Below, piece after piece: positions 36,530 through 45,598 of a DNA stretch of 64,000 nt. Position numbers and translations under genes: made by a program. The DNA comes from Tridacna crocea (taxonomy: Eukaryota; Mollusca; Bivalvia; Cardiida; Cardiidae). The notes beneath the pieces are model-generated. The model saw nothing but the letters and a program-made list of their open reading frames with translations, had not been told where the DNA came from and made no database searches. The stretch lies in contig OX031057.1 of the NCBI GenBank assembly GCA_943736015.1, positions 40,138,501 to 40,202,500 on the forward strand. The letters run 5' to 3'. The stretch's first letter is position 1. Each line of letters opens with the position of its first letter.

Positions 36530-36598
36530 TCTAGTCCTTTACCAAACAATCCCTGGTTTTTACGACCATGAGATAAAATCTTTTTGAAAACATGGTGT
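36530..36598 (+). mobile_element. Solo left end of a TTAA MITE
   Basis: CCTTTACCAAACAATCCCTG to TTTTTGAAAACATGGTG, stopping where the hairpin would start. No right half follows. Confidence 0.65.
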
Positions 36599-36726
36599 GT
36601 ATGCTTTTTTGTTGTAAATATGGATTATTGTATGAACCATTGGTATCTCGGATAGGGACTTTATAAGCTTTCGTTAGCTTTCGTCCCAATTCTTTTGTAA
36701 TTACATGTATTACATGTAAATTATGT

Positions 36727-36954
36727 TTAACCCTTTCCCAAACAAGCCCTTGTTTTTACGTGTCTGCAGTACATGTCTTTTGCAAACAATGTGGGAAAAG
36801 GAGAAATTGCTCGTAACGAGCAATTTCTCCTTTTCCCACAGTGTTTTCTGCCCGTTCAGATAATTTTCTGCCATTGTTATGAAAGTTAAAATTGTCGTCT
36901 GCAAACTCTTTCAGTTTGGAAGAGTCTGAAATTTGTCGTTTGGGAAAGGGTTAA
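36727..36954 (+). mobile_element. TTAA MITE, subfamily B
   Basis: Near twin of 10945-11172, with intact ends and palindrome. Confidence 0.83.
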
Positions 36955-37117
36955 ACTAAAAAGGAAAAAATGCTGGTAAACAGCATTTTCTCCTTTTCCC
37001 ACGATGTTTTGTACTCTTCTGGAAAAAGAATTCAATGTTTGAGTTCCGTTTATTTTGTTGTCTGCAAGTATTTTCAATTTGGACTAGTCCAAAATTTTGT
37101 TGTTTGGTAAAGATTTA
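36955..37117 (+). mobile_element. Left-truncated TTAA MITE
   Basis: Begins at the hairpin (AAAAAGGAAAAAATGCTGG) directly after the previous copy's TTAA. Right end TTTGGTAAAGATTTAAA. Confidence 0.68.
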
Positions 37118-37419
37118 AAAAGGGGTGGCGAGCCACTATTCTGGTTTAGACGAAAAGCCACAGACTTCAAAAAGGCCCGTTCACTCACTGTGCACCGGAG
37201 ACTATTGGCGCAACTTCAAAAAGGGCAACAGTACATACTCTATGTTAAAAATTTAGGTACCAGTTATTTCCCTTTGAAAAAGAAAACGTGCGTGCTCCCA
37301 CCGGTTGTTGACCACGTTCCCTCGAGTGGTTACGGGAAATAAACTGTTCCTCGGTTCCAAAACTGTATCCACTTTTCCCAGAAATCACCGAATAATACCA
37401 CAAGCGGGGTAACCGTTTG

Positions 37420-37790
37420 ACATCTCTGTCTGTCTGTCTGTCTCCAAAATTTGATATCTTCTCTAGGATCGTATTTAATTTGCGGTCTGTTATTACTTTC
37501 CAACTTGATGAGTAATTGTTTTTTTTGTTCGATACAAGGTTTTACTTCTAATATCAAGAGGTTTCGTATTTGCAAAACATTCTCTCTAAGCCAATGCTTG
37601 TTTGCCCGCACAGATATATAGTCGAAAGAATAATCAGCTGTGAGAGATATTGATCTAGTTGCAATGATATAAGTCTTCATTCCATTTAAAAAAAAAAAAG
37701 CACAGATTTTGGGATCGAACCAGTGACCACTTGGTTTCAAGTATTTTACTTTACCGACTAAACAATCAAACTGTTGAACCTTTTACCGCT
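37420..37790 (-). repeat. tRNA-derived SINE with long body
   Basis: On the minus strand: AGTCGGTAAAGTAAAATAC (A-box side), ACTGGTTCGATCCCAAAATC (B box, about 37712-37724), then a body ending near a CAGACAGACAGAG run. A 136-codon frame covers the body but starts in the tRNA-like head, so I treat it as chance. Confidence 0.5.
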
Positions 37791-37993
37791 CAATGCCGAC
37801 ATTTCATGATCCTGGGAAAGAAGTTTTTCGAAAACATTGTGGGCAAACGAGGAAACGCTGGTAACCAGCATTTTCTCCTTTTTCCGACGATGTTTTCTAC
37901 GCTATCAAAGAAAAATTGCACCACACCGACACTGTCATCTGCAAATGCTACAGTCAATATGGACAAGGCTAAAAGTTTGTAATCTGGCAAAAG
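37776..37993 (+). mobile_element. Diverged TTAA MITE
   Basis: CCTTTTACCGCTCAATGCCG; hairpin GGGCAAACGAGGAAACGCTG versus CATTTTCTCCTTTTTCCGAC; right end unrecognisable. Confidence 0.6.
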
Positions 37994-38081
37994 CATAAGA
38001 GAGGGGGAGAGAGAGAGAGAGAGGGGGGTAGGTCAATCGGTATATCGATCGAAAAACTTGCATGTAAACGACACCAGATGC

Positions 38082-38310
38082 TTAACCCTTTCCCAAACAA
38101 TCCCTGGTTTTTACGGGTCTGGAATAGTAGCTTTTTGAAAACATTGTGGGAAAAGGAGAAAATGCTGGTAACCAGCATTTTCTCCTTTTCCCACAATGTG
38201 TTCTACTAAATCATAGGCACAAATCATCTTTTCAGCCAGAGTTGAATTGTCGTCTGCAAATGCTTTCAATTTGGTCTAGTCCAAAAGTTTGTCGTTTGGG
38301 ACAGGGTTAA
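38082..38310 (+). mobile_element. TTAA MITE, hybrid A/B ends
   Basis: Same build as 12297-12510 including 'GGAATAGTAGC'; intact TTAA ends and perfect core. Confidence 0.82.
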
Positions 38311-38325
38311 CAAAGGAACGTATTG

Positions 38326-38554
38326 TTAACTCATTCCCAAACGACAACATTTTAGGCTTGTCCAAATCGAAAGCATATGCAGACGACAAAATAAAAGTGA
38401 CTGAAAATTTGAAATTTGTTTTGTGAAGGTTAGAAAACATTGTGGGAAAAGGAGAAAATGCTGGTTACCAGCATTTTCTCCTTTTCCCATAATGTTTTCT
38501 AAAGGCTTCTTTCTCAGCGTCGTCAAAAGTAGGGATTGTGTGGTAAAGGGTTAA
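38326..38554 (-). mobile_element. TTAA MITE, subfamily A
   Basis: Only 15 bp after the previous element's TTAA. Ends TTAACTCATTCCCAAACGAC and GTGGTAAAGGGTTAA, palindrome almost perfect. Confidence 0.83.
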
Positions 38555-38756
38555 TCAACAATTTAAATTAAACAGGGAAGACTGGTAATTTAATACCAAT
38601 CATTGACCAAAACTACACCACAATACACTATAATTATTTCCTTTACTTGCGTACACCTCGGTACATTTTCATCAACCATAACTAACTGCTAACTGCACTC
38701 GAAGTCCAAATCTAGATCTTGAAAGTAACAAAATTTCGCTCCGCTAAACCAGTAAG

Positions 38757-38984
38757 TTAACCCATTACCACACAATCCCTACTTCTGACGCCCCTGGGAA
38801 AGAACCCTTTAGAAAACATTGTGGGAAAAGGAGAAAATGCTGGTAACCAGCATGTTCTCCTTATCCCATAATGTTTTCTACCTTTCAAAAACAAGTTTAA
38901 AATTTTAAGTCACGTTTATTTTGTCGTCTGGAAATGCTTTCAATGTGGACAAGTCTATAATATTGTCGTTTGGTAATGAGTTAA
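38757..38984 (+). mobile_element. TTAA MITE inserted in a 'CAATCAGAAGTT' element
   Basis: The outer flanks are GAAAGTAACAAAATTTC...CTAAACCAGTAAG on the left and GCCAATCAGAAATTGTCACT on the right. These are the two sides of the palindromic family, so the MITE landed in its middle at TTAA. Confidence 0.75.
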
Positions 38985-39124
38985 GCCAATCAGAAATTGT
39001 CACTTATAAATAATCATAATTCTTGAGAAACATGCATTCTGATAGTATTGTACAGCAATACCCAGTCCCCTACCGACCGTATATATATATCTGGCACGTA
39101 TAGTTTGTGAAACTCTGTGGAGGT

Positions 39125-39352
39125 TGGTTGAATGGTGTTTTATGCCGCTTTCAACGTTATTTCAGTCATATCACGGCGACAGTTCACATATTCATGTTTC
39201 CTGGGTTTCACCAGTACTAGGCTAGGCTCTGAAGTGTCTTGCCCAAGGACACTCCTGTGAAAAAACCCAGTGGAGCTAGTGAGGCTCGAACCCGGGACCT
39301 CCAGATCACGAGTCCTGCACCCCACCACTGAGCCACACAGGATCCCAACTCT
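39125..39352 (-). repeat. tRNA-derived SINE, near full length
   Basis: Minus strand: TGGCTCAGTGGTGGGGTGCA (A box), GGGTTCGAGCCTCACTAGC (B box), then a body containing the 'CTGAAATAACGTTGAAAGCG' core also found at 14266. Best SINE in the window; no amino-acid acceptor stem. Confidence 0.6.
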
Positions 39353-39518
39353 GTGGAGGAGAAAAAACGATGGTATGACAGAAGGAATGGTTTCTTACTA
39401 TGAGTTACCTAGGACCCACCTCGGGAGGATCTATAATATTTATATTTATTATATATATATTGTATGTGACGAGATACATGTATTTGTATAAGTCAGTAAA
39501 ATCTATCTATCTATAATT

Positions 39519-40066
39519 GGCCTGCAACACGAGAAAAGGGGGATTCGCGTTGTCTGCGCATGTCATATTCAGGCTTCGAAGATTCGATTGTCTTATATGA
39601 CGCATCACTAGCCCCAAAAGCGGGCTGACTGTAATATTACGCTCTATAAAGTAGTTATATAGAAAATAGCTTTTATCAATACGTTTGAGGAGAAATGAGA
39701 CCTGTTTTAGCTGCTGAACACAGCGATGTGAATTGCACGAGGTAGCGTTTTATTGAGTGAACGTTTATTTTAGTTTGAAATTCAAAGTAACGGTTGTCGC
39801 GTAGGAAAGTGGTTCGGTTCTTACCCAGGATGCCCAAATTAGATAGATGAGTATTTATAGAATGCCATCTAGTGGGAGATAATGGGGGCATTCGAACATT
39901 TGGGTAAAGTGTCGTCTAGGATCAGCCTGTGCAATCCGTACAGGCTAATTCGAAACGATGCTTTCCGTTTTCATGTAATTTTTATATTTTGTAAAAACCT
40001 AATGTATCACAAAATCTAATGTAGTCGTAAAGTGCCATCTCAGATCAGCCTGCGAGGACTGCACAG
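39519..40066. mobile_element. Double-hairpin element, copy 6, split by insertion
   Basis: Left piece 39519-39547 (GGCCTGCAACACGAGAAAAG); resumes 39886 (GGGCATTCGAACATTTGGG) with the first hairpin; lost after the second hairpin's first arm at about 40066. Confidence 0.72.
39548..39885 (+). mobile_element. 340-360-bp element, copy 3, inserted
   Basis: Left flank GGGGATTCG, right flank GGGGCATTCG, an imperfect 8-9 bp duplication of the host element's own sequence. Starts CGTTGTCTGCGC. Confidence 0.75.
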
Positions 40067-40131
40067 TTCTAGATCTCGGATCTGTATTGTACTAACCGGT
40101 CTTGGGTCTTCGTTATCCGCACTGAAAGCCT

Positions 40132-40359
40132 TTAACTCTTTACCATACGAGAAAACTTTAGACTGGTCCAAATTGAAAGCATTTGCAGACGACAAAATAA
40201 AGGTGACTGAAAAATAGAAATGTGTTCTGGGAAGGGTAGAAAACGCTGTGGGAAAAGGAGAAAATGCTGGTACCAGCATTTTCTCCTTTTCCCACAGTGT
40301 TTTCAAAAGGCTTCTTTCTCGGGGGCGTCAAAAGTAGGGATTGTGTGGTAATGGGTTAA
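40132..40359 (-). mobile_element. TTAA MITE, subfamily A
   Basis: Intact ends; core GCTGGTACCAGC is one base shorter than consensus and therefore perfectly symmetrical. A degenerate copy (40370-40562) follows. Confidence 0.82.
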
Positions 40360-40686
40360 AATACAGCCTTGTTGATTCTAGACCAAAGTGAAAGCATTTG
40401 CAGACAACCATTTAAATGTAACTAAAATGGCTGCATTGTCTTTGAAAGAGTAGGCACATTGTTGGAAAAGGAGAAAACGCTGGTTCTCAGAATTTTATCC
40501 TTTTCCATCAATGTTTTCTGAAGGATTTTTCCCAGGGTCGTTCCCGGAATTGTGTGATAAATGAATAGCTGAATCGAGCAGCACCCATAAGGACTACAAT
40601 ATTTCCATTGTTATTCTTACATTTAAGAATAGAGCTGATCGGCTGAGACATTTGAATAATTTGTTAGTGCGTTATAAAGAAGATTT

Positions 40687-40770
40687 ATGAATGAATGAAT
40701 GAATGAATGAACAAAAGAAATAACGAAAGAACGAACGAATGAACCAATGAATTAATGAATTAATGAATCT
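40687..40770 (+). repeat. (GAAT)n / (TTAATGAA)n microsatellite
   Basis: GAATGAATGAATGAATGAAT then interrupted units to TTAATGAATCTTT. Confidence 0.85.
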
Positions 40771-41036
40771 TTAGCTCGTATATTAATGGATTTTCCTTTT
40801 TCGGTCATATTGTTTTTAGTAGTAGTGTGATCCAAGACGCTAAAGAAATTGTCTGCAGAAAGTCATGGGGTTATAACAGATTCGAAGTCCCGATATTTTA
40901 CTATGATTTAACTTGAATGGATATCAAATCGTAATAAAACAATTCAATAAAGAAGTTTAGAATTGCTTTTCGTTATTGGTCCTTTGTAACTTTATACTCG
41001 TATAAAACATTGTTTAAATTTAAGATGAGATTTTGG

Positions 41037-41261
41037 CCCTATACAAAACCTTGCAGTGCTTTGATGGACTTATAGAAGCCAACCTTTGAAAACATGGCGG
41101 GGAAAGAAGAAAATGCTGATCAGCAGCATTTTCTTCTTTTCCCACAATGTTTTCTACCCTTTCAAAGGCAAAAGAAATAGTTGGAGCCATGTTATTTTTC
41201 CGTCTGCAATTGTTTCTAATTTTGAAAAGTCTTTAAATTTTATCGTTTTGTGAAGAGTTAA
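41037..41261 (+). mobile_element. Diverged TTAA MITE
   Basis: Hairpin GGGGAAAGAAGAAAATGCTG centred on ATCAGCAGCATT; right end TGTGAAGAGTTAA; left end lost. Confidence 0.65.
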
Positions 41262-41849
41262 AAGAGAACAGTTGTACTTTAAATGGGCAAACACTCGGCT
41301 TTCTTTTTTCAAATGGAGTTTTACTTCACTTCCGGTACAAGCTTAAAAACCACATAAATATTTAAAACTTTCAGCTGAATTCATATAAGGTGCAAGTATA
41401 AGACGGAAAGAAAATTACAGACAATTACAAGCAATTTCAACAGTATTTTGCAACAGGATTTTCAAGAGTGGTCTTTTGCAAAGGGGAAAAAACAAGAACA
41501 TATTCGGGGGTGGGTCGGATTTAAAAAATAAAGAGGTTGAATAAAAAAGCTGACCGAAACACAGATACACATACAAAAACAGGTTAAAGTCTTCATAGCT
41601 TGCTTTAGGATAATATGATTCTAAATCAAGGACAGGTCTTTATTTTTCATTTACTTTCGATGTTTTTGTATAAAAACAAACATTTAGTTCAAATCTAACT
41701 TTTTCAATTGTTTTGTGTTCAATACTACGGTCGCGGAATAAAACGTTTAAAGAAACTATGGACCTTTACTTCAGTGAATGACATTTATACTAAAACAAAT
41801 GAGCCATGCTTTGTGAAATGGGGGGTGGGGGATGGTTATGCATCTGAGA

Positions 41850-42001
41850 AAAGTATCGACCCAGCTCTCAATTTTCTACAATGTTTTCTCAATTTTCTAA
41901 AGGAAATCCCGTAATTTCAGCCACATTTATTTTTTTAGTCTTTAATTGCTTTGGATTTTAGAAAACATGTTTAAAATTTGGTCACGTAGTAAGGAGTTAG
42001 A
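41850..42001 (+). mobile_element. Remnant of TTAA MITE right half
   Basis: TTTTCTACAATGTTTTCTC, TTTATTTTTTTAGTC, and CACGTAGTAAGGAGTTAG as eroded terminus. Confidence 0.45.
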
Positions 42002-42231
42002 CCATCTTTTCATAGGGCGTTACTCTGAGTTATTCTATTACTTGTGAATGTCGAGGTATATGTGGACTTTTCCTTTCAAGAAAACTGGTTTAGATCTATT
42101 AAAAAAAAGGATTTTGTGAAAATTACGGAGTAACTTCGTGAGTATAAAAAAAAAACATGAATTTCGTACTGTTCACCAAAAATTTGCTCTGTGCGTTATG
42201 AGAAAAAAGTTACATTTTATTGGTATTAACT

Positions 42232-42460
42232 GTTAATCCATCACCTCACAAAGCCGACTTTTATCGACCCTGTGAGTGAAGCCTTTTGAAAACATTGTGG
42301 GAAAAGGAAAAAATGCTGGTAACCAGCATTTTCTCCTTTTCCCACAATGTTTTCTACCCTATCAAAGAAAGTTTGTACCATTTGAGCTCCACTAATATTG
42401 TCGTCTGCAAATGTTTTCTATTTGGACAAGGCTAAAATTTTGTCGTCTTGTAAGGGTTAA
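42232..42460 (+). mobile_element. TTAA MITE, subfamily A
   Basis: TTAATCCATCACCTCACAAAG left, GTCTTGTAAGGGTTAA right; hairpin intact. Confidence 0.78.
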
Positions 42461-42772
42461 TATATAGTTAACTACTGAAAACTGTTTTACTCTCAGTTTT
42501 AGGTTAGTTGTAATTTTCATTTTGGCAAAAGTTTATTTGTTTAAACGAACATTTACCCCTTTCGCAGTGCTCAACATTTCGGATATCTTTATCAGGTTGA
42601 TTTTTCCAGTTTTTTAACAAGAATGTGCCCAAGATGTCATTATTTTATTTCAGGAAATATTGGTGCATTTTTTAAAAATGAAAGCCTGTATGGTCACGTG
42701 TTATTTCTTTGTATCAAACCATCAGAATAACTCTTGGAAGATAGGTGAAAAGGATCAAACTAAATTCCACTT

Positions 42773-43004
42773 TTAACCTTTTACTACACAATCCCAAACT
42801 TTGATACCCCTACAGGAAATGGCTTTCGAAAACATTGTGGAAAAGGAGAAAATGCTGATGAGCTGCATTTTCTACTTTCCCCACAATGTTTTCTACCCCA
42901 TCAAAGACAGAAATCATATTTTAGGCTAAAGTGACTTTGTTTATCGTCTACAAAAAGCATTACATTTGATCATGTCTAGAATTTTGTTGTTTAGTAAAGA
43001 ATTA
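42773..43004 (+). mobile_element. Diverged TTAA MITE
   Basis: Left TTAACCTTTTACTACACAAT; core GCTGATGAGCTGCATT broken; right end TTTAGTAAAGAATTATA. Confidence 0.65.
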
Positions 43005-43082
43005 TAAATGGGAATAGATTTTTCTAATTACATTATGCTAATTTTACGATATCCATTGCATTTAAATGTACATTTCAATTCT

Positions 43083-43447
43083 TTAACTCTTTACCAAACA
43101 ACAAAGGATTGAGCAGGCTGATCTGAGACGACACTTTTAGCAAATTTCCGAATACACGTGTTGCATTCTCATCTTATACTTTTTTGTCTGCTGATGCTTT
43201 CTGTATTGAGGATTCTAAAATTTTGCGCTATGAGCATGAGACTTGCACAAAACAGAAAACTACATAAAAATGGAAAATGTTGTTTTGGATAAGCCTGTGC
43301 GGATTGCACAGGCTGATCCCAGAGGACACTTCAGTACGCAAATGTCCCAATACCCCCTATACGCGTGTTGTATACCATTATACTTTTTCATCTGCTGATG
43401 CTTTCTGTGTTAAGGATCTTAAAATTATATCGTTTAGTAAAGAGTTA
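43083..43447. mobile_element. Mosaic of TTAA MITE ends and double-hairpin pieces
   Basis: Begins TTAACTCTTTACCAAACAAC, switches at 43110 to GAGCAGGCTGATCTGAGACG, then 'TGTCTGCTGATGCTTTCTGT' (43182), then a double-hairpin half, then the same 'CATCTGCTGATGCTTTCTGT' again (43389) and AAAGAGTTAA. The MITE right end is thus duplicated around the second element. Confidence 0.55.
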
Positions 43448-43516
43448 AAACCAGAGTTTGAAATGGCTAGTACAAGCCTTGCAGCCTCATGCATACGCTT
43501 GAATATCACATCCATG

Positions 43517-43747
43517 TTAACCCTTTACTCCATCGATACTCATTTCTACCCATTGCTTGTATAGGAGCCTTTGAAAAACATTGTGGCAAAAGGTGAAATT
43601 GCTCGTGACGAGCAATTTCACCTTTTGTCACAATGTTTTCAATGCTATCAAAAGGTGTCATATACACATAAGAAATGGCTTCATCTGTGCTGTTATTTAG
43701 GGTCAATTAGAGATACCATAGAAATGCCTTATGGGGTAAAGGGTTAA
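43517..43747 (+). mobile_element. TTAA MITE, subfamily C
   Basis: TTAACCCTTTACTCCATCGA and ATGGGGTAAAGGGTTAA; perfect hairpin, core GCTCGTGACGAGC. Confidence 0.83.
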
Positions 43748-43830
43748 GTAAATACGATAGTTTGCTAGTTTTCAGTTTACTCATAAAACTTGGTTGAGCA
43801 ATAAAGAATTAGATGGGTATTTCACGCTAA

Positions 43831-44165
43831 GATTATGCAGTGAGTAGATGTGATTTCGAAAAATCAAAATTGGCTAAAAAGATGGGCCTTTCCGAGCCGG
43901 ATGGGTTTACGTTTGAAACAGGACGCAAAAGTATTGGATTTAACGGCAGTAAAAAAGACGAAGGATTTTACCAGTACCTAGACAAAACGGTTGAAGATTT
44001 TAGAAAAAATGATTTGACGGATATAGAAGTTTCTAAAACTGTTAATTTGGAGAGTGATGTCCATAGTGGCAAAAGTTCTCGTAGAAGTTATATTATTGGC
44101 AGCGATACAAGCCGAGGACGGCCTAGCATGAAACATCCAACCCTTGTGTATGGGGAGATAACAAG
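43831..44165 (+). CDS. Orphan exon-like ORF ending in a splice donor
   Basis: Open from 43831; first in-frame ATG at 43882 (AAGATGG context), reading MGLSEPDGFTFETGRK, then a charged stretch and RPSMKHPTLVYGEITR. It ends at a strong donor (ACAAG|GTAAGC) in phase 2. The last residues resemble the end of CFAP77 exon 4 (PPSMVYGISTR), which also ends in phase 2. It might therefore be an alternative upstream exon able to join CFAP77 exon 5, or a paralogue's exon. Composition looks coding and it overlaps no known repeat. A weak acceptor is possible at 43840. I cannot name a family for its N-terminal part. Confidence 0.4.
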
Positions 44166-44370
44166 GTAAGCCACTTCCATAGACATTTAGCTGAAGAAGA
44201 AGAAGAAGAAGAAGAAGAAGAGAGAGAGAGGTGTCCATAGTGACAAAAGTTTTCGTAGGAGTTATATTATTGGCAGCGATACAAGCCTAGGTCGGCCTAG
44301 CATGAAACATCCAACCCTTGTGTATGGGGAGATAACTAGGTTTATGCCACCACTTCCATAGACATTCAGC

Positions 44371-44375
<5 letters not shown>
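44058..44375 (+). repeat. Tandem duplication of the orphan ORF's 3' half
   Basis: 44058-44199 and 44231-44375 are about 93% alike, from GTCCATAGTGRCAAAAG to CATAGACATTYAGCTG. They are separated by (GAA)n. Substitutions in the second copy change S, G and R codons, and its donor is GTTTAT, so the second copy looks non-functional. Confidence 0.8.
44193..44230 (+). repeat. (GAA)n/(GA)n microsatellite
   Basis: GAAGAAGAAGAAGAAGAAG followed by GAGAGAGAG; separates the duplicated halves. Confidence 0.9.

Positions 44376-44424
<49 letters not shown>
44372..44424 (+). repeat. (GA)n microsatellite
   Basis: About 26 GA units after the second duplicate. Confidence 0.9.
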
Positions 44425-44428
<4 letters not shown>

Positions 44429-44544
44429 CAGGCACATGTAGGTAGGTAGGTAGGTAAGGCGGTGGAACTTCGTTTTTCTATCATGGAAAATTAGTATTTA
44501 AAATATATATGTACTTTACTTTGAATGTGTACGATAGCTGGTGA

Positions 44545-44547
<3 letters not shown>

Positions 44548-44580
<33 letters not shown>
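44548..44580 (+). repeat. (CT)n microsatellite
   Basis: About 16 CT units; with the (GA)n at 44372 it could pair as an inverted repeat. Confidence 0.9.
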
Positions 44581-44583
<3 letters not shown>

Positions 44584-45493
44584 ACTACAACAGGTAAATG
44601 CATCCAATAAAGAAGAATTCTAACCTTAGAATGTGTCTGTTGTTCCATGAGTAGATCTGTAATGTAATCAACCACATTTTCGCAACAAGAATACTTGAAT
44701 AAAAAAAGGAGCGTATTTGGTCTCTCATACACATCACCTGTAAACATATCTTCCATTCATTGGGCTCACTTGTCACTTACTGGGTTAACCCATTACCACA
44801 AATTTATTAGCTGTTCCATTCAACAGTATTGAAAGAGTTTTGTTATTTTGCTTTGTCTCTACATACAAGGATGACTAGGGCATAATCAATACATAGTTGT
44901 AAAAATGACACGTATTTTGGGCCAGAGGCCTATACTAAAGTTTACGGTTATGTTCTGAATTCTCTCTCTCTCTCTCGTCCAAGATTTATTTCGTTATTAT
45001 TTATTTATTTTCATTTCCTTATTTATTTCAGACCATGGACACCTGTCTTTGCATTACTAGAACATAAGTACATAGACAAGAAAGATCGGGTAATTTGTAT
45101 TAAAAAAGAAATAGAAACTTTTGCCTTTTGATTACCTAACTTTTCTTTCTTTTTTTTTCGTTCTTTCTTTCTTTTGTCAAAGTAAAATGCCTCATAACAT
45201 AATATTATCGAGCTAGTTTCAAACAGAATACTAGTAACGTTACTCTCCAAGGGGTTTTGTTTTTCAACAGAAACTTGCGACCATAAAGATCACTCTTTGT
45301 GTCTTTTCCTAATTGTTCCGTAAGAGTTAGCCCCCTTAGAAAACAAAATCAGAAAACCCGTCTAGGTAGAGTTTCAATCACGTGATCTGATTGATTACAT
45401 GTAGTCAAGGAGATTTACGACTCCATTGCAGTTGTTTCCTGTACATCGCTAGGATAAACATTATTTCTAAATTTAATAGCTAAACTTTTAAAA

Positions 45494-45598
45494 ATGGCGA
45501 CTACAGCTATGACTTATCAAAATCCTTTCGCCTTCACCGCTGCAGGGGAACTAGGAGCCAATCGTGAAACAATGCTTCAAAATGAACTTCTTTTGAGG
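45494..45598 (+). CDS. CFAP77: CFAP77 exon 1
   Basis: ATG in AAAATGG context; codes MATTAMTYQNPFAFTAAGEL and on to LLLR, residues 1-35; donor AGG|GTAAGT, phase 0. No TATA box is evident upstream. Confidence 0.78.

Noticed and set aside
37330-37740. 136-codon frame on the minus strand
   Set aside because: It starts inside a tRNA-like SINE head and ends with a CAGACAGACAG-type run; no family resemblance.
44481-44756. Frames with ERERERERER or SLSLSLSL runs around 44.2-44.8 kb
   Set aside because: They are translations of GA/CT microsatellites.
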